From Bacteroidales bacterium UBA4243 (GTDB lineage Bacteria; Bacteroidota; Bacteroidia; Bacteroidales; F082), in contig DGXB01000084.1 of NCBI GenBank assembly GCA_002396205.1, positions 1 to 48,721 of the forward strand: DNA of 48,721 nucleotides. Direction: 5' to 3'. The notes under the pieces are model-generated. The model saw only the letters and a program-made list of their open reading frames with translations, made no database searches and was not told the origin of the DNA. The position numbers and the translations under genes were made by a program. This document shows, piece by piece, positions 1 to 9,000 of this stretch; the stretch's first letter is position 1; each line of letters begins with the position of its first letter.

Positions 1-516
1 AGCCGCACCGACTTCGACCTCTCGGCCCACGCCAAATACTCAGGCAAGAAGCTCCAATACTTCGACCCCGACACCAACGAGAGCTACACGCCTTACGTCA
101 TTGAGACCTCCATCGGCCTCGACCGCATGTTCCTCGCCATGTTCAGCAACGCCTACACCGAAGAGAAGCTTGAAGACGGCTCGGAGCGCGTTGTGCTGAA
201 ACTACCGGCCATCTTGGCACCTTACAAGGTCGCCGTGCTGCCGTTGGTCAAGAAAGACGGTCTGCCCGAGAAAGCCCGCGAAATCATCGACTCGCTGAAG
301 TCCGACTTCATGTGCCAATACGAAGAGAAAGACTCCATCGGCAAGCGCTACCGTAGACAAGATGCCATCGGCACGCCGATGTGCGTCACCGTCGACAACG
401 ACACCTTGGTCGACAACTGCGTCACCGTACGCGACCGCGACACCATGCAACAAGTGCGCGTCCCCATCGACAACCTGAGAAACATGATCTTCGACGAATT
501 AAAGCCGAAAAAATAA
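1..516 (+). CDS. glyS: Glycyl-tRNA synthetase, C-terminal part (5' end outside window)
   Basis: Open from base 1 to the TAA at 514-516, giving the last 171 residues of a protein that is about 510 residues in the single-chain GlyRS family. It charges tRNA-Gly with glycine in the cytoplasm. The visible part holds the class II motif 3 region (TSIGLDRMF, with the motif-3 arginine). The C-terminal anticodon-binding domain follows (LAPYKVAVLPL, then YEEKDSIGKRYRRQDAIGTP). The first residues, SRTDFDLSAHAKYSGK, also match the region before motif 3. The product is the single-chain, eukaryote/Bacteroidota-type enzyme rather than the bacterial alpha2beta2 form. The call is firm; only the N-terminus is missing. 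Confidence 0.95.
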   Translation, partial: SRTDFDLSAHAKYSGKKLQYFDPDTNESYTPYVIETSIGLDRMFLAMFSNAYTEEKLEDGSERVVLKLPAILAPYKVAVLPLVKKDGLPEKAREIIDSLKSDFMCQYEEKDSIGKRYRRQDAIGTPMCVTVDNDTLVDNCVTVRDRDTMQQVRVPIDNLRNMIFDELKPKK

Positions 517-528
517 TGTTTTTCGGCT
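503..528 (+). terminator. Stem-loop across the glyS stop codon
   Basis: AGCCGAAAAA (503-512) pairs perfectly with TTTTTCGGCT (519-528) around a 6-nt loop, and the TAA stop of glyS lies in the loop region. There is no T-run after the stem, so it is a weak or bidirectional terminator candidate. Confidence 0.5.
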
Positions 529-529
529 G

Positions 530-557
530 GTAGGGACGCATTGAATGCGTCCGCATG
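530..557. repeat. Palindromic repeat, GTAGGGACG variant
   Basis: Perfect 19-bp palindrome GGACGCATT-g-AATGCGTCC at 534-552, preceded by GTAG. It is a diverged member of the GTAGAGACG palindrome family seen at seven other places in the window. It lies between the glyS stem-loop and the 114-bp repeat. Confidence 0.7.
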
Positions 558-671
558 ATAGACAACACCATAGACAACGGTTGGATTTCGATTTTGCAAC
601 AAATTGAAATACAACCGTTTAATTTTTTGTATCTTTACGATATGATAGACAAAGCCCCGAAAGGGCTTGAC
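558..671 (+). repeat. 114-bp composite repeat, copy 1
   Basis: Aligns without gaps to 2651-2764, with only a handful of substitutions. Parts in order: two direct repeats ATAGACAAC (558-566, 570-578); a long imperfect inverted repeat, 576-619 (arms AACGGTTG-ATTTC... and ...GAAAT-CAACCGTT); a promoter-like box TATCTTTA at 630-637; a third ATAGACAA at 645; and a small hairpin AAGCCC-CGAAA-GGGCTT. Each copy stands just before the promoter of a T9SS cargo gene. It could be a miniature mobile element or a shared leader/regulatory element. Confidence 0.85.
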
Positions 672-699
672 AGGGTGGTTTTAGGTTTGGGATATACCC

Positions 700-707
700 T
701 AATTTTG
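700..707 (+). promoter_or_regulatory. -7 box of the CotH-like gene
   Basis: TAATTTTG matches the Bacteroidota -7 consensus TAnnTTTG. Transcription would begin near 711-714. This rules out the ATG at 709 and supports the ATG at 742 as the start. Confidence 0.55.
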
Positions 708-741
708 CATGCAAACAAGGAATTACCCAAAACTTATGACC

Positions 742-2598
742 ATGAAAAGCATCATCAAAAAAAGCTGGGTTTCGGGAGTTTTGCTGGGACTGTCTTTAAT
801 GACATTCGGTCAGACTCAAGAAGAAGTTGTATTCTCTGCACCTGGCGGCTTTTACGAGACCAGTTTTCCACTATCGCTGGAGTGCCTCTCTGACCTTCAC
901 CATGTGCGTTACACCAACAACGGCTCCCGCCCGACAGCAAATTCACTGCTGTATTCCGAACCTTTAGTTTTGGATGAACATCTCTATTCAAAATCAAATA
1001 TTTACACCATTTTGAATTGTCCAGAAGAAAACTTCTACCTGCCCGATTCGGTGCGACATTGCATCGTGATTCGGGCGGCAGTGTTCGACGAGAATGACAG
1101 CTGTGTGAGCGCAGTGAAGACCAATAGTTACTACATTCGTGCTTTGGGTTGCGACACCCATGGCCTGCCTGCCATCTCGCTTTGTGCGGATTCATTGGAC
1201 CTATTCGACTACGAGCAGGGCATCATGGTTCCTGGAATTCATTTTGACTCTCTTTACCCAGGGCACACAGGTAATTATTATCAAAAAGGAAGGGAATGGG
1301 AGCGTTTGGCGAATGTGGAATATTGTGACATTGCTGACAACGATGGAATCAATCAGCTTTGTGGCCTGAGGACACACGGCAACCGAGCGCGTAGGCAACC
1401 TCAAAAAGGATTGAAGATATACGCACGCGAGGAATATGGCAACAAACGGTTCGACTACCGTTTTTTTGAAGAAACAACGATGAATAGTTTTAAGCATTTG
1501 CTTATTAAGCCGTTCTCTTCTTTGTATCCCTTTACTGGAATTCAAGACTACATTTGCAGTCAGATGGCTATAGGCATCGGACTGGAAGCGGGCTATACGA
1601 GACCTGTATGTCTATATATCAATGGCGAGTATTGGGGTATCTATTTCTTGCAGGAGAAAATGGACGAACGTTATTTGGAAGACCATCTGGGTGTTGACCA
1701 TGATGAGTGCAATATTATCAGCAATTGGATGGAACCGGAGTGTGGCAATCCACAAGGCTTTTATGACATGATGCTCTGGTTGGAAAGCGCCGACTTGACC
1801 ATACAAGAGAACTATGATTATCTCTCTGGCCTTGTTGACATCGACAATTTTATTGATTACATGGTTTTCGAGACTTTTGTTGCCAATCTCGATTGGCCAG
1901 CCAACAATAACCGCTGTTGGCAAATGGAGGGAGGCAAATGGAGGTGGATGTTTTACGATGGTGATGCCACTTTTAACAATAGCGGTGTGGATCCGTTTGG
2001 CAATCCAACGGTTCTTGATGTTTTTGGTAACGCTACCTATACAGGAGACTACTTTTGGCCATCCAGTCGAAGGGCAACGCTATTGTTCAGAAGACTCCTT
2101 GAGAATCAGGATTTTTATGATAGCTTTGACCAAAGAATCCATGAGTTATGTCAAACGGTATTCCTCTATGAGCAAACTTCGCCATGGTATCATCACATAC
2201 GTGGCTTGATGTATCATGAAATTGACGAGCAATCCTATAGATGGGGCAATCCGTCAAGCCGAGCCTATTGGACTTATGCTTGCAGCCTTACCGACGATTT
2301 CTTGAAAGAACGTGTCGATTCCTATCTTATCGAATGGGGTCGTTTTACGACAACTGTACCAGAACACCAAAATGCTTTCCGTTGTTATCCCAATCCTGCA
2401 AAGGACATCCTCGTTGTGGAAACACAAGGTGCATCTCTGCTCACCCCTACCGAATATCGCATCACCAACCTGATGGGACAGAACCTCTTACAAGGGCACA
2501 TCAACGACACAATCCAACACATTCATATCGAATCGCTGCCCGCAGGGATATATATCATCACCTTGGGCACGGCAACGCAAAAACTCGTGGTGAGATAA
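742..2598 (+). CDS. Secreted CotH-kinase-family protein with T9SS sorting domain
   Basis: 618 residues from the ATG at 742, which opens directly on a signal peptide (KSIIKKSWVSGVLLGLSLMTFGQ); the ATG at 709 would lie almost on the promoter. Residues about 28-130 resemble a chitobiase/beta-hexosaminidase C-terminal-like domain (FSAPGGFY, VRYTNNGSRPT). The middle is CotH-like: GLRTHGNRARRQPQKGL, YINGEYWGIYFLQEKMDE, and the acidic WRWMFYDGDATFN, which fits the metal-binding aspartates of CotH protein kinases. The last ~80 residues form a type A T9SS sorting domain (YPNPAKD, YRITNLMGQ, LPAGIYII). It is therefore probably exported through the outer membrane and anchored or released there. CotH of spore formers phosphorylates coat proteins; the substrate here is unknown. 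The gene stands alone between two copies of the 114-bp repeat. Confidence 0.88.
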   Translation: MKSIIKKSWVSGVLLGLSLMTFGQTQEEVVFSAPGGFYETSFPLSLECLSDLHHVRYTNNGSRPTANSLLYSEPLVLDEHLYSKSNIYTILNCPEENFYLPDSVRHCIVIRAAVFDENDSCVSAVKTNSYYIRALGCDTHGLPAISLCADSLDLFDYEQGIMVPGIHFDSLYPGHTGNYYQKGREWERLANVEYCDIADNDGINQLCGLRTHGNRARRQPQKGLKIYAREEYGNKRFDYRFFEETTMNSFKHLLIKPFSSLYPFTGIQDYICSQMAIGIGLEAGYTRPVCLYINGEYWGIYFLQEKMDERYLEDHLGVDHDECNIISNWMEPECGNPQGFYDMMLWLESADLTIQENYDYLSGLVDIDNFIDYMVFETFVANLDWPANNNRCWQMEGGKWRWMFYDGDATFNNSGVDPFGNPTVLDVFGNATYTGDYFWPSSRRATLLFRRLLENQDFYDSFDQRIHELCQTVFLYEQTSPWYHHIRGLMYHEIDEQSYRWGNPSSRAYWTYACSLTDDFLKERVDSYLIEWGRFTTTVPEHQNAFRCYPNPAKDILVVETQGASLLTPTEYRITNLMGQNLLQGHINDTIQHIHIESLPAGIYIITLGTATQKLVVR

Positions 2599-2650
2599 TC
2601 AGATTCTATGGGATTTTATGGTTTATTTAGGGCAATTCGGCGACAATCAC

Positions 2651-2764
2651 ATAGACAACATCATAGACAACGGTTGGATTTCGATTTTGCAACAAATTGA
2701 AATCCAATCGTTTAATTTCTTCTATCTTTGCGACATGATAGACAAAGCCCCGAAAGGGCTTGAC
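2651..2764 (+). repeat. 114-bp composite repeat, copy 2
   Basis: Second copy of the element at 558-671. The inverted repeat is 2669-2712. Here the TTGGATTTC/GAAATCCAA pairing is perfect where copy 1 has a mismatch, while AACGG/TCGTT is wobbled where copy 1 is perfect. The internal box reads TATCTTTG (2723-2730), an exact -7 consensus. The small hairpin AAGCCC-CGAAA-GGGCTT closes the element. It lies just upstream of the Asp-box gene's own promoter. Confidence 0.85.
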
Positions 2765-2767
2765 GAA

Positions 2768-2800
2768 TTGTTTTTCGTTTGGAGAAATGATATACTTTTG
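2768..2800 (+). promoter_or_regulatory. Promoter of the Asp-box T9SS gene
   Basis: TTG at 2768-2770, a 22-nt spacer, then TACTTTTG at 2793-2800. The 5' UTR would be about 38 nt before the ATG at 2842. Confidence 0.55.
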
Positions 2801-2841
2801 CATTGCAAGCCTAAAACTAAACAATTAAAAACGCTAACACC

Positions 2842-4644
2842 ATGAAAAAACTGTTTGCCTTCCTCATCCTCTGCCTCGGCAGCCTCGGCATCCTTGAGGC
2901 CCAAAACATCTGGGAACCCCTTACTATTCCAGGTTCGCTCAAAGTTGTGAACTCCCAAGGCGATTTGTTCTGCATCAAGTACAGCAATCCTATGAAACTG
3001 CTACGATCGCAAGACAAAGGTGAAACTTGGGATACCGTGTTCACCGGCGGTATCGGTAATTGCATCATCGGAAAAGAAGACAGGATTTTCTTACTGTGCG
3101 ACCGTATCATCCATTACTCAGACGACAACGGCGAGACCTGGCTACAGACTTCACCTATTGATGAAGGCACTGGCTACAATTATTTCAGCAGTATGAGAAT
3201 GCGCTCTCCATCAAACAACATACTCGTTGGATGGCAAAGTCCCTTTATTATTTGGACAAGTGACGGTGGCGCCACCTGGGACTCAACCCGGTTTGCCTTG
3301 GAAGATCATCAAGAAATCAAAGACCTTATCGTCAACGAAAACGGTGAAGTGTATGTCAGCACTTGGTACTCCACCAGATCTAATATCGGTGTATACCACT
3401 CCTCCATTTCCGACATGCGCAACTGGGAACTTGTTGCTTTTGAAGGCATTGCCGTTAAAAGCATGGCTTTCGACCCCGAAGGCAATGTGGTTTGCGGTGT
3501 TGGTTCAGGAAGCTATTTTTCGGGTTTTGAACATGAGCCAGGGTTTTATGCCTTTTGGGCCAATAGCATCAGTATCGCAAATAATGGCATCATCTACCAA
3601 CCCCGTTTATTGAATTCGAACACAGCGGTTTTGGCTTATTCTTTAGACCATGGCGAGCATTTCTACAACACTGTCGAGAACCTTCCTCTCAAGGAACCGG
3701 TTGCAGGCAATGAAGACGGTTTACTCTCCATCGGTCCCGACAATCACCTGTATTTCATAGGCAATAGACAGTATTGGAGGAGCATCCCAAATGCCGAAGA
3801 CATTCCAAGCACTTTCTCCTTGCAGTCTGACTGGTACTATGAAATCCTCAACCTTGACGGCAGCATCACTTATCAGCATCTGCAATGCACCGGCGACACC
3901 GTTGTGCAAGGCAAACGCCCCAAGATTATCGTGCGCAGCAATACTCATTATGACCGTGACACAATTAGTATTAATGAAGTGACCCACGAATACATCCTTG
4001 AAGAGAACGGCAAAATATATTGGTGGAACAAGGATTTGGAGGAATTTACCACGCTTTACGACCTCGCCGCCAATGTGGGCGACGAATGGGAAATCGAGGT
4101 CGGAAACGTAAGTATCACCATGCATGTGGATGCCGTGGAGAATTACCTATATGAGGGCAAGATTTATCGGAAGCTGACCGTGAGCGATTCCGAGGAAGTC
4201 TTCAGCGGCGACATCGTGTGCGGCATAGGCCACCTCACCAGTTTCTTCCCCGAAAAACTGATGAACCGAGGCAAAGGCTTCCGTGTGGAAGGTCTGCGCT
4301 GCTATTGGCTCGGCGGTGACCTGTTGCTCAAAATAGGCGACAGAGACTGCGACGAAGTGTACGAGCAATTGCACCATGGTTTAAACGAAACAAACGACCC
4401 TCGTCTTGCTGTCTATCCCAATCCCGCCAGCGGCGTCTTGTTTGTTGAGACGCGATTAATCGCGTCTCAACCAGACCCGACCTACCGTATCACCAACCTC
4501 ATGGGCCAGACTTTGATGACAGGCACCTTGTCTGTACGGCTGCCACAATGTGACAGCCCTACAACCATCGACGTGTCACAATTGCCTGCGGGAATGTATT
4601 TCATCAGCGTGGGCGAACAAACACTGAAATTCGTGAAACAATGA
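2842..4644 (+). CDS. Secreted Asp-box (BNR-repeat) beta-propeller protein with T9SS sorting domain
   Basis: 600 residues with an N-terminal signal peptide (KKLFAFLILCLGSLGILEAQ). At least three Asp-box/BNR turns are visible: SQDKGETW (56-63), YSDDNGETW (92-100) and SDGGATW (140-146). They mark a sialidase-type or Ycf48-type beta-propeller fold; no sialidase catalytic set (FRIP arginine, Glu/Tyr) was seen, so no enzymatic role is claimed. The final ~80 residues are a type A sorting domain (YPNPASGV, YRITNLMGQ, LPAGMYFI) close to that of the CotH-like gene upstream. Two different palindromic repeats lie inside this domain (4444-4471 and 4538-4558). The stop TGA overlaps the start of the next gene (ATGA at 4641-4644), so the two are translationally coupled. 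Confidence 0.85.
   Translation: MKKLFAFLILCLGSLGILEAQNIWEPLTIPGSLKVVNSQGDLFCIKYSNPMKLLRSQDKGETWDTVFTGGIGNCIIGKEDRIFLLCDRIIHYSDDNGETWLQTSPIDEGTGYNYFSSMRMRSPSNNILVGWQSPFIIWTSDGGATWDSTRFALEDHQEIKDLIVNENGEVYVSTWYSTRSNIGVYHSSISDMRNWELVAFEGIAVKSMAFDPEGNVVCGVGSGSYFSGFEHEPGFYAFWANSISIANNGIIYQPRLLNSNTAVLAYSLDHGEHFYNTVENLPLKEPVAGNEDGLLSIGPDNHLYFIGNRQYWRSIPNAEDIPSTFSLQSDWYYEILNLDGSITYQHLQCTGDTVVQGKRPKIIVRSNTHYDRDTISINEVTHEYILEENGKIYWWNKDLEEFTTLYDLAANVGDEWEIEVGNVSITMHVDAVENYLYEGKIYRKLTVSDSEEVFSGDIVCGIGHLTSFFPEKLMNRGKGFRVEGLRCYWLGGDLLLKIGDRDCDEVYEQLHHGLNETNDPRLAVYPNPASGVLFVETRLIASQPDPTYRITNLMGQTLMTGTLSVRLPQCDSPTTIDVSQLPAGMYFISVGEQTLKFVKQ
4444..4471. repeat. 28-bp palindrome (GTTGAGACG type) inside a CDS
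   Basis: Perfect palindrome: GTTGAGACGCGATT followed by its exact reverse complement. It is read as VETRLIASQ in the T9SS domain of the Asp-box protein. The paralogous domain at 2417-2460 has VET plus a non-palindromic segment of equal length before YRIT. The palindrome therefore adds no net residues here. Confidence 0.85.
4538..4558. repeat. 21-bp palindrome (GGCTGCCACA type) inside a CDS
   Basis: GGCTGCCACA-A-TGTGACAGCC, one mismatch. It is read as RLPQCDSP within the sorting domain of the Asp-box protein. That domain is about six residues longer here than in the CotH-like paralogue. Same family as 13106-13130 and 24539-24559. Confidence 0.75.
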
Positions 4645-5987
4645 AAACACGATGTATAATTTGTGCATTCCTTGTGCTGGCGGGTCTCTCGGCCTGCCAG
4701 CACAAGGCACGATGGCTCAAAGAGGCTGAAACGCTCTTCGAGCAAGGTGTCGAACAACGCGCGGCCAAGCAATCGGAAGCCGCCGCCGAGTCGTTCAGCC
4801 AAGCCTTGCTTGCCATCGGGCATTGCGACATGGAGAAGCCCGAAGTTCAACAACTGAAAGGCCAAATCGAGGACAACCTCGGCTTCTGCTATTGGAAGCA
4901 CGAACTCTTCGAGGAAGCCCTGCCGCTCCACACCGATGCCGTCTCGATAGCCCGCCAAATCGACGATTCCACATTATTGCTGAATGCACTTCGCAATTGC
5001 GGGCGTGCAGCCGCATCGTTGGGCGACATCGACGGGGCAGAACACCATTACACCGAGGCGCTTGCCCTCTCCAGAGCCTTGCACGACAAAACGATGGAAT
5101 GCGACATCCTCTTGGAAATCGGACGTGATGTATTGATGCCCAAAGAAGCCTACAGCTATACCCTGAAAAGCGTCAATCGGGCCTTGGAAGACGGCGCCGA
5201 TGCCGACATTTGCCACCTCACCTTGGGTTTGGCCCACTATTACCTGGAGCATGACAGCCTAGCTATGCTTCACCTCGATGAAGCCACGCACAGCGACAAA
5301 ACTGGCATCCGCATGTCGGCCTACCAAAGCCTGCATTATCTCTACCAGTTTGTCGGCAACTACCCAAAAGCCCTCGAATGCCTCGAACTCTTCAACGAGA
5401 ACATGATGCAGGCCAACCAAGAGCACCGCAACGAGCAGGTGCAGCACATCAAGGCTGAATACGACCTGCAAATGCAGAAAAACAGCCTCGAAGCCACGCA
5501 GAAATTGAAGAGCGTTTACTTTTTTGTCATCCTTGGCGCACTGCTTGTTGCATTGGTGGTGGTTCTGTTATTGTTGCGCCAGAAAACGCTGAATGCCAAG
5601 CTGAAAGCCGAAGAGATGAAGAACCAGATGGAATTGGCCCTGAAGAAAAACAAGGTGTATGTGACCGCCCTCGCCCTCACCGAGCAAATCACCGCCTCCA
5701 CCCTCGACTTCGACCTGAAGGAAACCGAATGGGACGACTTCGTGACGCTCATCGACAAGGTTTATGGCGACTTCACCAAACGCTTGATGGAGAAATACCC
5801 CACCCTCACCAAGAGCGACCTGCAAATCTGCTGCCTCACCAAGCAAGGCTTCAGCAACCAAGTCATCTCCATCCTGATGAACCTGCAAACCAACAGCTAT
5901 GCCCGCCGTAAGTCGCGCATCAAACAAGAGAAAATGAACGGCTTGGAAGACGAACGGAGCTTTGAGGAGATCATTAATAGCCTATAG
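4641..5987 (+). CDS. Membrane-bound TPR regulator with C-terminal putative DNA-binding domain
   Basis: 448 residues. The N-terminus is a lipoprotein-type signal (MKTRCIICAFLVLAGLSAC, lipobox LSAC). Helical TPR-like repeats fill about residues 25-270 (EEALPLHTDAVSIA, AEHHYTEALALSRALHD, PKALECLELFNENM). A coiled stretch and one strong transmembrane segment follow (FFVILGALLVALVVVLLLL, ~residues 293-312), then a coiled coil. The end carries a conserved block, YPTLTKSDLQICCLTKQG, followed by NSYARRKSRIK. This block recurs in the protein at 19788-21191 and looks like a helix-turn-helix output domain. The layout suggests a periplasmic TPR sensor with a cytoplasmic DNA-binding tail. It overlaps the upstream T9SS cargo gene by 4 bp, so both are made from one message. 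Function as a regulator is inferred. Confidence 0.8.
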   Translation: MKTRCIICAFLVLAGLSACQHKARWLKEAETLFEQGVEQRAAKQSEAAAESFSQALLAIGHCDMEKPEVQQLKGQIEDNLGFCYWKHELFEEALPLHTDAVSIARQIDDSTLLLNALRNCGRAAASLGDIDGAEHHYTEALALSRALHDKTMECDILLEIGRDVLMPKEAYSYTLKSVNRALEDGADADICHLTLGLAHYYLEHDSLAMLHLDEATHSDKTGIRMSAYQSLHYLYQFVGNYPKALECLELFNENMMQANQEHRNEQVQHIKAEYDLQMQKNSLEATQKLKSVYFFVILGALLVALVVVLLLLRQKTLNAKLKAEEMKNQMELALKKNKVYVTALALTEQITASTLDFDLKETEWDDFVTLIDKVYGDFTKRLMEKYPTLTKSDLQICCLTKQGFSNQVISILMNLQTNSYARRKSRIKQEKMNGLEDERSFEEIINSL

Positions 5988-5990
5988 TCA

Positions 5991-6055
5991 ATGGCTTATG
6001 GCCTATGGCTGCCCTCACATGAAGGCAAGCCATAGGCCAGAGTCATAAGCCATAG
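5991..6055. terminator. Large inverted repeat between convergent genes
   Basis: ATGGCTTATG-GCCTATGGC on the left pairs with GCCATAGGCC...CATAAGCCAT on the right across a ~17-nt loop. It lies between the TPR gene and the convergent AsmA-like gene, and ends next to the latter's stop. It probably terminates both. Similar TATGGCTTATGG words recur at 40808-40835. Confidence 0.6.
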
Positions 6056-9000
6056 TTATCTGACATTGCTCTTCAAGCGGTCAGCGATCTTCTTCTTCAG
6101 TTCGTAGTACATCTGCTCGCGGTCGCTGCGTTTGTTGGGCTTGTAGAGGTTGGGATATTTGCAATCTTCAAGCTTGTATTCCAACTTGTTGAGCGGACCC
6201 GAAATCTTCAATCCAAGGCGCACCGGCAGCGGCGATTGCGTCACCGAGAGGTGGTATTCGCCATTCTTGTCGAGCATCATGCGACCATCCACCGTCACCT
6301 TGTATTTTCCGATGGCAATCTGCGAAGGCCACAAGTCGATTTCGTCCTTGAAAGCGGTGAGCTGCACATCGAGGCTGTCGACACGATACTCACCGTTGGT
6401 GCTCACATCAAGCATGTCGGTAATCTTCGTGAAAGTGAACTTATCGTTAACCGTCAAGTTCTTGCCTTCGATGTCGGCGGCGGCACGCAAGGTGGAAATC
6501 TTGGGCTGGTAATTGGAGCGGAGGTTGGTCTCCGCGCCAATATGGAACTCGGCCTGTCCGTCGAAAGTCTTCAGCATGGGCACCAAAGTGTCGATGTAAG
6601 GCACCATGTGCAGCAGGTCGTTGATTTGCACGTTGAGCAAGTGGAAGTCCATGGCGAGGAAAAGATTGTTGGGCCTCGGCGACTGATACAATGCCGTCAG
6701 TTGCATCTCGGCGGCCTTGTTGGTGAAACCGATTTCCTGCAAAATCAAGGTGCCGTCTTTTACCGTCAGCGTGCCACTCAGGTTATTGAGATCAAAGTTA
6801 TCATACAACGATTTCTTTGTCTTGATGCCGAAGGTGAGGTCAACGCCCATCGGCACCATAAACGGATGATCTTCCTTGTTTTCGAGGGACGATTCAACTG
6901 GCTCAGCGTCCGACCGACCCAAACCACTTGTCAAATCCATGATTTCGTTGATATTCAACATTTCAGAGGTGAGCTGAAGCTCGCCTTTCATCACGTTGTC
7001 GTGGCCTTCTAACCATTCCTTGATGCCAATCACGCTGCCTTGCAGGCTGAGATCGGACTGCCCGATGCGAAACGTGCTTTTCTTGAAATCAAGCTCCGTG
7101 GAATTAAACAAGAAGTCAATATTGCTGATGCGGATGTCCTCGTCGAGGCCGTCCACCTTCACCACGGCATTGCCTAACATGAAGTCGGCTTCAGGATTCC
7201 AATGGTTAAGGAAGTCGGTCTTGGCCTTGTTCTCTTTCACCGAAGCGTTCACTTTCAGCGAGTTGGTATTCAACGCATAAGTCTTGCCAATCGCTGCGTC
7301 GACCTCCTTTCCATCGAAAGTGACACGCGCATTCAGACCCTTGGCGTTTTTCTCAGGTGTCGTCACAAAAGTGATGGCAGGCGTTGCAACATGAGCAACG
7401 ACACTATCATAAACCACATCCAACTTGCTGAAATTCAAGCTGGCATCCAAGAGCATCTTATTCATGCCGCCCTTGAAATTGTCGGCAGACAGTTTAATGT
7501 CGGGACTCTTCATCTGCGCATTGATGCCTTTACCGACTACAGCATCCAACTGGCTGGAATTGAGCGCAATGTAAGCCCCACTCTTCCCCTTTTGCTTAGC
7601 CGAGGCAGGCATAGCCAGAGCGACATTCAGCAACGGTGCAGTGGCATGGATGGTGTCCATATCAAAAGCGAAGTCCTTGATTTTCAATGTGCCATTGGCT
7701 TTCAAGCGGTTGAGGTTGTAGTCTTTCAGCGATTTCATCAACTGGTCGACGGTGAAATTGGTGGTCAAATCGAGGTTGGTGTGGCCATTGAGTTTCATCG
7801 TCTTGGGCAAGAATCCTTTGATGTCGGCCATCGGCACATCGCCTTTCACCTTGAGTTTCAGCCCGATGTCGCCCAGCAAATCGTCAACCACGCCACTGAC
7901 ATTCAAGTCACTGCGGTTGAATTTAGCATTTAACCCATTTACCGTCACGCTATTGTCTGTTGAATTCAAATCCAGGTCCAAATCGGCATCCAGGTTGATT
8001 TCAGTAATCGGATAAGGTAAACTCGAAATACTCACTTTTGCATTGTCGGTCAACACCTTAGCTGAAATCAACGGCATCAGGCTGTCGTTGTAAGTGCCTA
8101 CCACCACCGCATCCTTAACACGCATCTTTCCGGCATAACCGATGCTGTTGAGGCGTTTTTGCAGTTTTTCAGGAAGGTAGGCCATCACGTTTTCGATGTC
8201 CAAAGTGTTGGTAAACAGATTCACATCAAGTTCAATATCCTTATTTTCAAGTATTTCCGCGCTCCCTCTTACCGTAATCTCATATTGATTCAAACCAATA
8301 TCCAAATCGTCGAAATGAGCCTTCTTACGAACCATATCCAAATTCAAGTAGGCATCCAAATTCAAGGTGTCATGCTGAAGATAGTTTTCCTTGAATGCGA
8401 AACTTACGTCGGGCGTATGGAGTTCAAAGAGGCAGTCCAGGACTTCTTTTTGTTCCAGGGTGCCATCAAAATTCAACCCCAAATCATTGATTGCCAAATC
8501 AATGTCATTCATCCACAACGACAGTGACAAAGCCTCCAGTCCGAGCTCCGCATCAATAGTATCATTCATCATCGACCCCTCCAAGTCGAGATTAAGTCCA
8601 CGACCTTGCGCTACCATTCCATTGCGGTCGTCGGTATAGAAAACGGTCGAGTTCTTCAGTTTTACTTCCTCAATATCAACGAGATAATCGAAGGAAGAAC
8701 TTGTTGTGTCATTGTCCTCTTTTGCATTGAACACATCGAGGTTGGAGTTGCCGATGGAGTCCGTATAAAGGTTGACGAAAGCATCTTCAAGGATGCATCT
8801 GCGAACCACTATTTCCTTCTCTTTCAGGAACTTTTTCGCATCGACCACCACGATGAGGTTGTTGATGTTGGCCAACGTATCAGATGGCGAACCCGCCATC
8901 GGATTGATGAGGGCCACATTCTCGATGTCGACGCCAATGTTCGGGAAGGTCTTGAAAAGCGTCAAGTCGGCCATCCCCAGCTGCATCTCGCAGTTGACGA

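Noticed and set aside
642..893. Possible leader peptide MIDKAPKGLD common to both 114-bp repeats
   Set aside because: The shared residues end with the repeat. In copy 1 the frame runs far into the CotH gene out of phase; in copy 2 it ends at 2845 over the next start. Conservation is explained by DNA identity, not by coding.
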